Notes: a model not told the origin generated them from the letters alone. Positions 46,772-59,516 are shown, counted from the first letter of the stretch. The stretch is DNA of 64,000 nt from Zingiber officinale (GCF_018446385.1 NC_056005.1:65012239-65076238), one strand, 5' to 3'. Program-made: numbers and translations.

Positions 46772-49749
46772 TGTCACGCCCCAGGTAGTCCCTGTCCGAA
46801 GAAATTACGGCAGCATCTACCCTCGATATACATATATCTCCATACCTCGGCCACACACGGCCGGAATAATACAATACAAAAAAACAAGCCACGCAGTTTA
46901 TATCAACATTCCATATAATTCAACATATAATCAATCCACGCAGTTTAATAAGGAAAGACGATATAAAATCTCGAAAATATATGTACACATCCTACTCCAC
47001 TACATCGAAGAAAAACCAAATCCACGAAGTAATGAAAATATCTGCAGCGGAAAACAATAGTAGTAAACCCGAATGTTTAATGTAAAGTCCACAATACAAA
47101 CCCACAATACAAGTATATAAGATGCAAAAGCAAAATATAATCCAACAAAGAAAATCCTCGCGATAACGGGGCTAGCGACTGGAATCTCTCCTGACGGCCT
47201 CAACCTGAAAAATAATAACAACGGGGTGAGTTCAAAGAACTCAGCAGGTAATCTAATAGATATGTACAACATATAACTACCAGTAATATCCTAAGGTACA
47301 GTCTTCTAAACCATAGGACCTACATACAGTCTCCTAACAATATAACGTACAACAATAAGCATATAATACAATTTACTGCAAGAATAATAAGAAATGCATA
47401 ACTGAAATAAACTGTACTCACCTGCGAGGCTTAGGCGAATGACTGTGGACATACACAGATAAAGATAGTCAGAACAAATACGCATGTATCCTATATGCAT
47501 GTCAATCAAATGCAGTCACCAAGTGCATCATCCAATATGCAACAATCACAATAAATGCAATCATGCATATGATGCGATATGACATGGTCACCCCTGACGC
47601 TAGTCACGATGGCATGACCGAGTAGGTAGGGTCGTGACACAGTGCACTCTGTCGTCACTACCCTTGATGAGTGACCGAGTGGGCGGGATGTTGTCGAGTA
47701 CACCTATCCTCCTACCTCAAACATAGTGAGGGCGTAGCTCTCAACTCCCGATACGCGGGAGGGATCCTGTCGCCACTGCTGTCACACTACGTGGCGGACC
47801 ACCGGAGCACTGCAGCGCCATACACACCACAGGTCTGTGCCACTACCCATGCGGTGGTCACGTTGTGTGCGAGCCCTCATGTAGCCGACGAGCTCAACAA
47901 TAATGGAGTCGTCCATCGCCCAGCATGCAATCATGCGGTATGGTGCATGCGGCTACAGAATGTCATACCTGAACGTATCCTCCTCCATATACGTAGGTGC
48001 CAAAAAGGTAAATGTAGATATATAACAGAGATATAAACAACATGAATCCAACAATATATAACAAGTATCTCCAACATCTAATCATGGGTAGATAAGCACT
48101 ATAAGTAACTATAACCACGAACACATATACACATGGCAGGAGATATAAGTAAACCAGACTAATGTAAAGCATCTAACAGTAGAAGCATGTGATAGGTATC
48201 AACTAAGCTAAGACCAGGGAAGAAATAAATCTACCATCTATCACTAGTAACTATATATAAACTATACATATCATAAGACAGTATCAAAAGATAAGTCAAA
48301 GGGTACCCGCCTCAAATAGAAGGTACAATCCAGTCCTAATCAAATATCGAGATGCTCGTCTCGAATCAGAGTCCTGTGTCAAACAACATATATATTTTAT
48401 TTAGCTAAATTCAAATGAAATAGCTAAATAAAATTCCTAAAAACTAAATTAGGGCAAAACCCTAATCACCACAATCACAACTTACCAATTTAAATCTAAT
48501 GGTCGATTAGGGTTAGTTACCTAATCCCTAACCACCAATTAGATTAGAAATCCAACGGTTGATTAGGGTTAATTACCCTAACCCTAACCATTTCATTGGA
48601 TTTATTCTACACAATTACATCTACGCAATTTAACAACTAGTTACAACATGTATCAAAATCCCTCCACATAAACTACTAAGTAAAACTCTAATTCCAATCT
48701 AGAACAGGATCATCTAGAATTCAACTCCGAAACATGATCTACAACAAGATCAATTATCCTATTCCTTACCTCAAATCCAGTTGTTGTTGCTGCTGGATGG
48801 TTTACTGCCGAAATCAGAAAGTTCACAAATAGAACAGAGCAGATCGAACCTACTGTTGATGCTGGATTGAGGTGATTGTTACTGCCGGAACCAAACACAA
48901 TTCCACAGCAAGAATGGAACCTCACCTCCCCTCACTGGAATCAATAGGATCAAGAAGGAATCAAAACAAAGATCACATATCAACATGAAATGATGATCTC
49001 TGATCAAGCAACACATAATTCCAAATAGAACTCACCTTCAACCGGGACCTCAGTTAGCAACAAGGAAGAGATCCAAGATCTAATCAAGAAAAATCCAGCA
49101 CAATTGATCCGATACCTTTCCCTAACCAGAACAGAAGAATCAATGAGGAACATAACCCAATCGAACAGAAACCTTGAATCTATGAAATTCCCGACAACTC
49201 TTACCTCTATCGATCACCTCCGGACGATGTCGCACAACCCGATCCGGCGGAGAAGACGCTGATTGCTCTGTGAGCAGCTCGTGGAGACGGAACGAAGGGT
49301 AGATAGGCTAGGGACGACACAGATCGCGCACCTGTCATGCCCTAGCCACCTCGTCGGCGTCGCTCAGCCGTAGAACTCACCGGACAGAACCCTCGGCTGA
49401 AGAAGATCTAGGCTCCGCCGTGCTCCAGCAAGCTCCGGCGAACGAAGATGATCGCCAAAGGAGAAACTCCGCTCCCGTCGCCTCCGATTCGTCCGCGAGA
49501 GAGAGATCAAAGGAAGGGGAGAAGAGAGGATCGGGAAGGAGGAGAAGGTTCGGGTGAATAGGGTTCGGCGATGGGTTTGGGTAAGGAAAAGAAAGGAATT
49601 TATAATTTAAAACTTTTCCTCACTTAAACAGGTATCCCACCTCCGTACGAGCTCCGAAAAATTCCCAGAAAATTCCTAAAAATTCCGGAAAAATTCTATA
49701 AGGCTATTTTCCAAATAACCCTATTAATTGAATTTTCCGAGATCTCACA
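46772..49749 (-). repeat. 5' LTR of chromovirus B (2978 bp)
   Basis: It is bounded by TGTCACGCCCC and GAGATCTCACA like the left copy. The telomere-like ACCCTAACCCTAACC near 48575 is in both LTRs and lies inside the intron-like block (48374-49204). Confidence 0.92.
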
Positions 49750-49838
49750 GTCGCTGTTAGTCTTACGTTCGTATTGTTTTGTGTTTTCCGCTGCGTTTAC
49801 GCTGTTATGCGTTTACTTTCAGCCGTGTAGGCTTATTA
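49750..49838 (+). repeat. 3' LTR of chromovirus A, second part
   Basis: GTTAGTCTTACGTTCGTATT through AGCCGTGTAGGCTTATTA continues the LTR of A after element B, matching about 33797-33881. It is then cut by the LTR of element C. Confidence 0.88.
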
Positions 49839-50741
49839 TGTAACGACCACCCTTCTTACTACTACTACTCTCTAAGGATGATCGTTATTTAACTACTAAC
49901 TCTATTTAACCGGTATGATTAAAAATCATATGGAAACCCTACCGAAAAATTTCGACAGAGTCTCCCCTGTACCGGTGACCATATTCAACAATACATGCAA
50001 TATATACTCAGCCACAAGCGGCTGGAACACATATCAATCGACCACGCAGTTAAATAAGTATCAAACACACAAATATCTACTTACTAAACTGAACTCATCC
50101 TACATGCAATCTAAACAGAATAATCTCAAATGACATGAACTTAAAATACAACTCGAATGTTTACAATTACTAAAATGCGGAAACTAAAATTAAAACTTCT
50201 TTCCTAGTCCCAAGGCTTCCATAGTCCAGGCATCACACACCATCCGCACCTCCTCGTCGTCTTCTTTTATCTGCAGTAAGAGAAAATGCAAACTATAAGC
50301 AAAATGCTTAGTAAGCATTATCTAACTCACAAAAACTCGATATGCATGTGCATATACTGAAAACTAAAACTGAATGCTCAAAAGGAAAACTACTCATGCT
50401 CATCTACTAGTAAATAAACAAACATACTGAAGTGTTAAACATGTAAAGCTACTCATGCTCTTCTAATAGCAAAGAACAGTAAGATAATTTAAATAACATG
50501 CTAACATAAAAGGAAACTAAACTTGCTGATTTTAAAACAATGTGAAACTTAATTCATTTGTTCAAAACTTATTCTTTTATACTTTTATACTTATGTGAAA
50601 CTTGTTTTGTTTGTTCAAAAACTTATACTTATAATACTTCAAAATAATAATCAACTTCTTCTTGGGCCCGGCAACTGTACTTACTATGCGCGCATCCCTA
50701 ACTAGACCCGAGATAGCTGGTCCCGAATCTAGTAGGATTTG

Positions 50742-50875
50742 CTAGGTTATCTAAACCTAGGGACCGACTATGGGAGTCCAGCCCAAGGACTACTGAGAGT
50801 CCTGCATACTAGGTTATCTAAACCTAGGGACCGACTATGGGAGTCCAGCCCAAGGACTACTGAAAGTCCAGTACA
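50742..50875. repeat. 67 bp tandem duplication in the C LTR
   Basis: Two adjacent copies differ at only a few positions; each includes GACCGACTATGGGAGTCCAG. Ty3-1 has two diverged, separated copies of the same segment. Confidence 0.88.
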
Positions 50876-51288
50876 GTGCCACTGATAAAAGTAAAATACT
50901 TGTTATCTTTTAATACTTCTAATATATAATGCCTTGGCATTTTAATAAGCACCTTGTGTGCCAAAATCCCTAAAGTCTTGACTTTGGGATCTTCTTAAGG
51001 CCTTGGCCTTTTTCTTTCTTTTCTTTATCTGTCTTATACTTGTTAATACTTCTAAAAGAATTTAATGGAACTCTTATTTTTCCACTAGAATACATGGCTG
51101 TTCATGCTTGTTAAAATCGCAAATGAAAACTAGAAAATCTGCATATCATACAAGCTTAAACTAAATCTAAAACTTGTTAGAACTAAAACCTTAAAGCTTG
51201 CTACAACAGAATTAAATAACAACATGAACTTAGAACTAAACTTGGGTATAAACAGTTAGAGCTTAAGGTAAATCATGTATAGGAATAT

Positions 51289-51293
51289 GATGG
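51289..51293. repeat. Target site duplication of element D, left copy
   Basis: GATGG is repeated exactly at 62236-62240. Confidence 0.92.
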
Positions 51294-54029
51294 TGTCACG
51301 CCCCAGAGGAGTCTCTGTCCGAAGAAATTTCGGCAGCATCTCCCCTGTACGGCGGACAATATGAAACTTTCTACATATCACATATACATCAGCCACAGGC
51401 GGCTGGAATGATAACAATAAAATAAAAACAAACACCACGCAGTTTATAAAGATATTCAGCCTCTGGCTGTCACAACCACGCAGTTAATAATAGTAATCAA
51501 TAACAATAGGACTCTGACTCGAAATCCACCCTACTCCACTACACTCGTAAAGCTCAAATCCAACGAACTCACCTCTTCTGCCGTCCAGGCAGGCACGTAG
51601 TAAAAATGAAATCCAATATCATATCAAAATCCATCAAAAGGTGTCACTCCATACAATATTCATAGGAAAAATCCAAAGACAATACTAAAACAAAGTCTGA
51701 TATAGAAAAAGGCCAAAATAAAACAAATAACGAACTAGTAGAGAACTAGCTCTACGTGCATATGGGGGGGCCAGCGACTGGAACTGCTCCGGACAGCCTC
51801 AACCTGAAAATATCAACAATGGAGGCGGGGTGAGTCCAACACTCAGCAGGTACAACTGATATGCATAATAAAACAAATAACAGACAACACTAATCATGCG
51901 TACAGTCTCCTGAATACGAGAAGGAATAAATGCAACTGAAACGAAATCAGGAGATAACTGTACTAACCGGAATCAAGGTACAAAGGTAACAGGTCGTCAG
52001 ACCGAAGAAATCATAATCCTGTATGCATGTCAATCAAATGCATCCATACAAATGCAGCATATAAGTGCAGCAATCACAACAATAAAATGCAATAAATGCA
52101 TATGGTGACCGTGCACTCGGACATCACTGCTCCTGACAGTGACCGAGTGGACGGTATCTTCGAGTACTCCTGTCCTCTGGCCCCAAATCATAAATGGGGA
52201 GCTCAATGCTCTCATCTCCCAGACACATATGACGGGAGGATATCTCCACACTACCGAGTCTCCGACCAACGCAGCCAAGCAGAGTCCACCATCGCAGCTA
52301 CCATGCGCTACACTAAATGCCAGCGGAGCCAAGCAGGCGGGCGCACGCGGCTACCACGCTCGAGTCCTCGAGACCAGCGGAGCCAACAGCAGAACCACCA
52401 CACTCCAGCGGATATACAACTAATCCATGGGTGGTGTGTGCAGTACATGTAACTGGCGATGGGCTCAACCAAAGTGGAGCCGACAATCGCACAGCATGCA
52501 ATCATGATGCATGACACTAAAAACATGGCATAGTCCATATAACTAGATACAAGTGTGTACCACTGGAAGAAGTATCAAATAGAAGGTACACCAATCAAAT
52601 AGGGTATCAAATAAACCCTAGATCCAGAACATATCATAGCATGTGGTTGGTTCACTACCTAAAGCATATGTGATCAGGTAGATATCATGCAGTGCAGCAT
52701 AAATAAACAAACAAACATGTAACTAATCATGTAGCGACCAACCGAAACAAACAGATAACACAATTATTGTTATATGTTAAACATATTATCATGCATATCA
52801 AAAGACATAAGTCAAAGTACCCGCCTCCGAAAATAGAAAGGTCCGATCTGACTCCGAGATACTCGTCTCGCGTCAAAGTCCTGTGTCACATATAAATAAA
52901 TATATTTTATTTAGCTACAATTTACATAAATAGCTAAACAAAATTCCTAAAACTATTTAGGGCAAAACCCTAAACCAAAAACACATAAACATAATCAATA
53001 TACACATGATCGTCTAATTAAACCCTCCAATTCAGAACAAGATCTACCACAGAACTCAAATACACTTAATCCTCACCCTAATTCACAATCCAAAAGATTA
53101 CGGTGAAGGTTGCTTGCTGCTAAAACATTGAACAAGCAATTGTTTGTTGATCCACAGCACACAGAAACTCACGGTAATTCTTCCTTCAACTCACAACCCT
53201 CATTTCTGTGTACTAAGTCTACTGTTGCTGATCAACAAACACCACAGCCCCACTTCCTCTCCAATTCCGTGACCTAAATTGGTAGCAAAGAGAAATTCGA
53301 ACTAGCTTACCTCCTTTGATCAATTAGGGCACGTGAATTGAACACACAGTGCTGGCTCGATCAAACTGACAGAGAGATCAGTGAAGGAGGTGCTCTGCCG
53401 AGGTGCGTCCGTGCAGAGATGGCCGAAGAAGTGAGGAGACACGAGCGGTCAGAAATCGGGCGGCGCCGGCAGTGAAGTCGGCAGTGTACAACAGATGTGA
53501 GACTCGGCGATGTGGCGGAGATACTAGGGCACACTGAAGAGGAAATCAGGAGTCGGGGCAGAGGCTAGGGCACCGGCGATTGGGTCGGCGTCGGCTTCTG
53601 TGGTCGACGTCGGGTGGCTAGAGCAGGCGGTCGGGCGGCGGTGATTTGCGGCGACGGCGCTAGGAACTCCACGGCAAGGCTAGGGCAGAGGATGGATCGC
53701 CGGCAATGGCTTGCGCTCGCCGGCGCTTGGGCAGGGCTCGGGAGAAGTAATCGCCGCCGGCGGTTAGGGCAAGGAGGAAGAAGGGAGACGGCGTCGGGCT
53801 CGGGTGTGAGGAGGGGAAGAAACGAAGGTTTTAAAGAAATTAAAAGAAAAGAAAAGGAAAAGGAAAAAAAAAATAAAACTTTTCCTTATTAAAATGGGTA
53901 GCCTAAGCAGGCTTTTTCCTAGGACCCGTTCTTATCCCCATCAACTCGTCTCACGAGCTCAGAAAAATTCGAAAATGTCAAAATTCGGAAAATCCCTTAT
54001 TAAAAATCGTCATTTTCCGGTATTTTACA
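51294..54029 (-). repeat. 3' LTR of chromovirus D (2736 bp)
   Basis: It is bounded by TGTCACGCCCC and GGTATTTTACA and matches 59535-62235. A patchy segment at about 52110-52440 differs by many short gaps from about 60330-60640. A GC-rich leader-like stretch lies at about 53390-53830 (minus strand). Confidence 0.93.
52881..53310 (-). other. Intron-like block in D 3' LTR
   Basis: Donor AAAGGAG|GTAAGC and acceptor GTGACACAG|GACTTTGA on the minus strand are 430 bp apart. The second LTR has the same pair at the same distance (61083-61512). The acceptor is followed by the inverted motif CGAGACGAGTATCTCG. Confidence 0.5.
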
Positions 54030-54065
54030 TTCTCCCCACTAATAAAATTTGGTCCCCAAATTTGA
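54030..54065 (-). other. Polypurine tract of chromovirus D
   Basis: Plus strand TTCTCCCCACTAATAAAATT is the complement of AGTGGGGAGAA, directly before the 3' LTR. Confidence 0.82.
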
Positions 54066-54149
54066 TATCTACCATCGCAAGTACTAATAACGAGATAATA
54101 ATAATAAATCTTTGAGCGGTAAATAAACTCACTTACCTCAAGTGAAAAG

Positions 54150-55425
54150 ATGGGGATATCGAGCTCGGATAGTATCCTCGAGCTCCCAAGTAGCCTCCTC
54201 GTCCGAAGATGCCGCCATCCGACTTTGACCAGTAGGATAATCTTGTTCATAGCGACGCTCTTTCGGTCGAGAATCCGTGGAACCTCCTCATATGTAATGT
54301 GGCTTAACTGGAACTGGAATATCTGCCAGCACATGCGTCGGGTCGGACACGTATCTCCTCGGCATAGATACGTGAAATATATCGTGGGCCGACAAGGACG
54401 GTGGTAGTGCCGGTCGGTAAGCTCTTGCTCGATCCTCTCAAGATCTCGAAGGACCAATGTTGCAGCAGGAGCTAGCTTACCTCGATGCCAAATCTCTTCA
54501 CCCCTTTCGTGGGTGAAACTTCAATACATGGTCATGTGAGAGAACTCTAGTGGTTTGCGTCTCCGATCAGCATAACTCTTCTGGCGGTCCTGCGCCTCTG
54601 ACATCCTCCGTCTGATAGTACGGATCAACTCTGCATCCTGCTGAACTCTATGAGGTCCCAACAACTGGGCCTCTCCAACCTCATCCCAAAGGACGGGTGT
54701 CCGACAAGGTCTACCATACAACGCCTCAAACGGTGCCATCTGGATAGCCGAATGAAAGCTGTGGTTATAGGCAAACTCTACCAACGGCAGATGGTCCTCC
54801 CAACTGCCTCCGAAATCCATAACACATGACCTCAGCAGATCCTCTAAAGTCTGAATGGTCCGCTCTGACTGTCCATCTGTCTGTGGATGGAAAGCTGTAC
54901 TAAATCGGAGCTGTGTGCCCAAGGCCTGCTACAGACTCTGCTAGAAATGAGACGTGAACCGTGGATCTCTATCCGAAATGATACTCAACGGAACACCATA
55001 TAGTCTGAAGATCTCCCGACAATACAAATCGCTAATCGATCCAGGGATCGGTCCTCCGAATCGCTAAAAGTCGCGGATTTGGTTAATCGGTCAACGATTA
55101 CCCAAATCGCGTCATGGCCTCGTCGTGTCCTCGGCAATCCTACCACAAAGTCCATGGTAATGTGATCCCACTTCCACTCGGGAATAGGAATCCGCTGAAG
55201 TAATCTCTGGTGCTCGGCCTTCACCTGCTGGCAGACAAGACATCTAGCTACGAAATCCGCGATGTCTTTCTTCATCCGTTCCACCGGTAGGAACGTCTCA
55301 AATCTCGATACATACGGGTTCCGCTGGATGGATCGCAAATCGAGAACAGTGAGCCTCCTGAAGTAGCTCCTGTAAGACCGGATGAGACCGAGGTACGCAT
55401 AATCTGCCTCGGCAGTATATAACAC
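54150..55425 (-). pseudogene. Chromovirus D integrase and chromodomain remnant
   Basis: The integrase zinc finger shows [17 protein letters not shown], the core [20 protein letters not shown] and [15 protein letters not shown], then FHPQTDGQSERTIQTLEDLL and APFEALYGRPCRTPVLW (about 54560-55330). The chromodomain remnant lies near 54160-54330 and is more degraded than in B. Broken in several places. Confidence 0.86.
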
Positions 55426-55558
55426 CCTCCTCGTCTCGTGGAAACTTGGTCTGCTGCCCGGAAGTTATTTGACTGCCAATGAACTGCCAAGGCTCATCTC
55501 CAGCCTGAGCCTCTCGGATCTTCGTCCCGATCGATCGGCCAGCAACCATGGTAACGGG

Positions 55559-56820
55559 TCATGTACGTATCTCCTCAAGGTCTAACTCGGAAAAACTCTG
55601 AATCAAGTCTGTGACTGAAGTCCGGTGGCAAGCCAAAGTCCCTCTGGACTTCCTGCTGAGTGCATCGGCAACCACATTAGCTTTCCCCGGGTGGTAGCTA
55701 ATGGTACAATCGTAGTCCTTCAGGAACTCCATCCATCTCCTCTGTCGGAGATTAAGCTCCTTCTGAGTGAAAATATATTTGAGACTCTTATGATCAGTGA
55801 GAATCTCAAATGTGATACCGTATAAATGATGTCGCCATAGCTTCAGAGCAAAAATGATGGCGGCTAACTCTAGGTCATGAACTGGATAGTTCTTCTCATG
55901 CTCCTTCAACTGACGAGAAGCATAAGAGACTACTCTGCCGTGCTGCATCAGAACAGCGCCCAAACCCTGAAGAGATGCGTCGGTGTAAAGTACAAACCCA
56001 TCCTCTCCAGAAGGTAAAACCAAAACTGGAGCCGACACTAATCTCCGCTTCAGCTCCTGAAAGCTGGTCTCGCAATCCTCGGTCCACGTAAACTTCACGC
56101 CTTTCCTGGTAAGGCGTGTCAGCGGCATAGCAATACGTGAGAAACCCTCGACAAAGCGTCGGTAATATCCAAGCCAATCGAGCTGCGAATCTCACCTTGA
56201 CTTTGTTCCCAACTAGTGATGACCTCGATCTTTTGAGGATCAATGAAATACCTCTACTAGAAACCACGTGTCCCAGAAAACCGAGGATAGCCAAAAGCAC
56301 ACTTGCTGAACTTGCGTCAGCTGATGTCGCTGAAGAATCTCCAAAACTGTGCGAAGATGCTGTACGTGCTCCTCCTCGGAATGAGAGTAGACCAATATGT
56401 CATCAATGAAAACGATAGCAAACTGATCCAAATACTCCAGAAATATGCGGTTCATCAAGTCCATAAACACCGCTGGAGCATTGGTAAGCCCAAATGGCAT
56501 TACCAAAAACTCATAATGACCATATCGAGTACGGAAAGCTGTCTTTTTTCTTGACAAATAATACCGGAGAACCCCATGGGGAAACACTAGGGCGAATAAA
56601 TCCCCTGTCTAAAAGCTCCTGGAGTTGAACCTTCAGCTCGTTCAACTCTTTTGGTGCCATACGATATGGAGCTTTAGATGTCGGTGCGGTTCCCGGAATT
56701 AACTCAATAGCGAACTCCACTGGCCTTCTGGGAGGCAAACCTGGCAGCTCCTCTGGAAATACATCTGGGTACTCCCGGACTATAGGAACGTCGGAGAGCT
56801 GCGAACTGCTGCTGTACTCA
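55559..56820 (-). pseudogene. Chromovirus D reverse transcriptase and RNase H remnant
   Basis: The RT thumb/palm region shows [40 protein letters not shown] and the catalytic [15 protein letters not shown]. RNase H shows [40 protein letters not shown] and [15 protein letters not shown] (about 55640-56010). It is broken in a few places; the RNase H part is the best preserved. Confidence 0.9.
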
Positions 56821-57330
56821 GTACTGATCAAAGATAACAGAAAACCCTGACAGCCATGTGACAGCAACCTCTGAGCCTGTAACGTCGAAATGATCGATAA
56901 GCCGTCGTCTCTGATGCCAGTGAAATCCCACGAGGGTTGGTTCGGAGGCCGAAAAGTGACCACCCTCGTCTGACAATCAACTGTGGCATGATATGCTGAC
57001 AAACAGTCCATGCCAAGAATAATATCAAAATCGACCATTTCTAATACTAAAAGATCCACTGTAAGTATTAGGTTGCCAAAATCTAACGGGCAACCTCGGA
57101 CCTCCTGGGTGACATCCAATGAATCACCGGACGGTAGGGAGACGGTCAATCGCTGGGGTCTGCAAGTGGGTAATCTACCAACCTCCCGCATAAAAGTGCG
57201 AGATATAAATGAATGCGAGCTACCAGTATCTATCAGTATATCTGCAGATAAGGCATAAATAGAAATCATACCGCGGAAAACGGATCCGTCGGCTCGCTGC
57301 GCATCCTCTCGGGTCATCGCATGAACACGT
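56820..57330 (-). pseudogene. Chromovirus D protease remnant
   Basis: ILIDTGSSHSFISRTFMREV carries the DTGSSHSF active site at about 57185-57245. PTVSLPSGD-like and EVRGCPLDFGNLILTVDLLV follow, then FDIILGMD and the linker into RT ([20 protein letters not shown]). This is the best-kept part of D's coding region. Confidence 0.87.
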
Positions 57331-59000
57331 CCAGTCTCTGGCGGAGGAGGAGGAGGTAACACTGCCAGCGGCTGCTGCGGCTGAGCAGAGGTCTGCCACT
57401 GAGGAGGTGCAGGATACTGCGCCATAGAAGACTGGGAGGATGGTGACTGATACTGGGCAGCTGGCTGGGACTGAGGCTGGTACTGGCCTATAGGCTGAGG
57501 CTGCATCTGATACTGCCCCTGCATCGGATAATAAAGTCCCGGAACAGAACTCTGAGATGCTACGGAAGCACTGGAATACTCCTGTCCAAACATACCAAAT
57601 GCCGCTGCTGCAGGTGAAGCACTCGGCTGCTGGCCAGGCAAAGGTTGGGCTCTTCGCCCTCCTCGATAAGTTCCGGACTGACTGGACTGTCCTCCATGAT
57701 CAGATCCTCCGGAAGTCATATGCTGAGTCTTCTGCGGATAATCTCGACTCTGGTGCCCAGGCAGTTTGCAATAAAAGCAAACCGACTGTCCGAGTAGCGA
57801 GATGATATGATCTCGGACCCACATCTGAAAGAACGAATGTTGGCGGGTTGTTTCGGTTCTTCGGGAAGACAGGAGCGTCGAAGTATCACGATTAGGGTTC
57901 GTGATCCCCGGATATACTCGATCGGACCGACTCACACTGTTGGCGTGGTGTAGCTCGAGGGCTGCCGGATCTGTCGGATGGTGACTCATTGCTTCCTTTC
58001 CTATCCCGGAAAAACTCTCTTTGGTGACTCAATAATGAGGGCTCGTCCAACATCTCGCATAAGATGTGATACCAAGACCGACAAGTCTTAGTTGCAAATG
58101 TCCATCCACCCACGAATGAGCTGCTGCATCGTGCTGTCCTCCAACTAGCTCGGACAAAATCGGCAATCTGTCAAACTCGCATTATACTCGATCCTTGTCC
58201 GATTATTACAGAACTCGGAAATCCGTGAGCCATCGATAAGCTCGTGGAAAAGCGACTCTCAAAAGCCTCTCTGAACCCCAAGTGATGTTCGCTCACCGAT
58301 GATGGAACGATGGGTGAGCCACCATGTATCAGCAGCGTCTCGTAAGTGAAAAGCAGCCAGCTCCGCTTTCTCCCACTCGGAGCAAGCCATATAGAAAAAG
58401 GTACGCTCCATCGTCTCAATCCAAGACAAGGCCACACTCGGATCTCTGTCTCCTCGGAAAAGTGTGAATCGACTCTTCATCGATTCCGCCAATCGGATCA
58501 CGGCTCATGGCCGGCAATGCCGGTGGTGTGCTCGGGCGTCAGGCTCTGGGGCTGGTGCTACGGTGGTATCTGGTGCATAAGCGGGAGGAGGTACTCCGGC
58601 TTTGGGTAAACAGGGCATATCTTTGTCGGTGGAGGGTGAACATAGGTGGTCACACTGAGAGATGCAGTGAGCCGTGGGATGTGAATCAACCGGTATCCCT
58701 AATCTGAGGGCTCTTTGGGTACACGATGATCTTGGGGCACAAGTGCCGATCTGCTGTACTGCTGTAGGCCCGGTGGTGGTGGTCTGAGAGCAATGAATAT
58801 GTGGGCTGGTGTCGGATATGCTAATGGTATCTCGGTGGTGGGAATCAAGGAATGGGTGGATGGATCTTGTCGGAGGTGAGGCACCTCTAAGGGAGCCATC
58901 GGTCTGAAGGCCCGCGCTTTCGCGATATCTTGAGTGCAAGCAGCGGCTCGGCCTCGTGTGCATCTACGGTATATCGAGATCCGATCTCGTATGCGTGCTC
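57330..59000 (-). pseudogene. Chromovirus D gag remnant
   Basis: DPSVALSWIETMERTFFYMA and AAFHLRDAADTWWLTHRSII (about 58310-58450) are the gag domain. The zinc knuckle remnant VCFYCKLPGHQSRD lies near 57745-57785. A long Gln/Pro/Ser-rich linker (about 57340-57640) leads to the protease. It is broken in several places. Confidence 0.84.
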
Positions 59001-59333
59001 GTCCACACACCGTCTCGCACAATACGGCGTAGATCGCCTCATATTTGTTAAATTATATTACAGATATTACTACAGGTATAAACAATTACCAAAATGACAT
59101 CATACCTAATTGCTGTCTGGAGATGTTCCGTCACTGTCCAGCCCCCAAATTGACCTCGGAATTCCGTACGAGAAAAACAAACACCGGAAATCCATATAAA
59201 CCCAAAACGGAAGTTCATAACAAAATCGAAACGGAAAATCCGTGCAACCCAAAATAACTGCCCAGACTAATCTGTCTCGCAACTAGGGCTAGTATAAAAA
59301 TGTCCAAAATACTAAAAGCAGGTATCACACTCT

Positions 59334-59358
59334 GCTCTGATACCAATGAATTGGTATC
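59334..59358 (-). repeat. Extra primer-site-like palindrome in the D leader
   Basis: GCTCTGATACCA at 59334-59345 repeats the complement of the primer site. It forms the inverted repeat GATACCAATGAATTGGTATC, 170 bp inside the genuine site, as in element A. Confidence 0.8.
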
Positions 59359-59516
59359 AGATAAATCCCGAAAATCCAACACACGGAAATCAAATAAATA
59401 TCGCCAAACTTTGGCGAGCTGATACCTAATAAACTGATATCAGATTATTCAAAGTATCCATAATACGAAAACAAAGATCATATAAATCTAGAACACACAG
59501 CAAGTATCGTATACCT

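Larger units (their letters stand above)
38780..49749 (-). mobile_element. Chromovirus B (Tekay-like), complete layout, broken
   Basis: Reading on the minus strand: 5' LTR 46772-49749, primer site, gag, protease, RT, RNase H, integrase, chromodomain, purine tract, 3' LTR 38780-41726. All expected parts are recognisable, but the coding region is broken in many places (ten or more). The LTRs look about 99% alike over their inner 1.7 kb, so the insertion is young. It interrupts the 3' LTR of A. Confidence 0.92.
31258..49838 (+). mobile_element. Chromovirus A (Tekay-like), gag-protease only, interrupted by B and C
   Basis: A plus-strand element with 5' LTR 31258-34069, primer site, gag and protease remnants, purine tract and 3' LTR from 36301. 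The 3' LTR is interrupted by element B (38780-49749), resumes at 49750, and is cut again at 49839 by element C; its end lies right of the window. No RT, RNase H or integrase lies between protease and the purine tract, so it depended on a helper. Coding parts are broken in a few places. Confidence 0.87.
49839..51293 (-). repeat. LTR of chromovirus C, left part (U5 side)
   Basis: It contains the U5-like hairpin block near 49935-49983 and a 67 bp direct duplication (50742-50808 and 50809-50875) with CTAGGTTATCTAAACCTAGG. The candidate splice acceptor CTTACTGCAG|ATAAAAG is at 50271 on the minus strand. No gene. Confidence 0.85.

Noticed and set aside
53614-53892. GC-rich Arg/Gly reading frame, with a similar one at 61816-62025
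   Set aside because: It is antisense to the leader of the D LTRs, changes between the two LTRs and has low-complexity composition.
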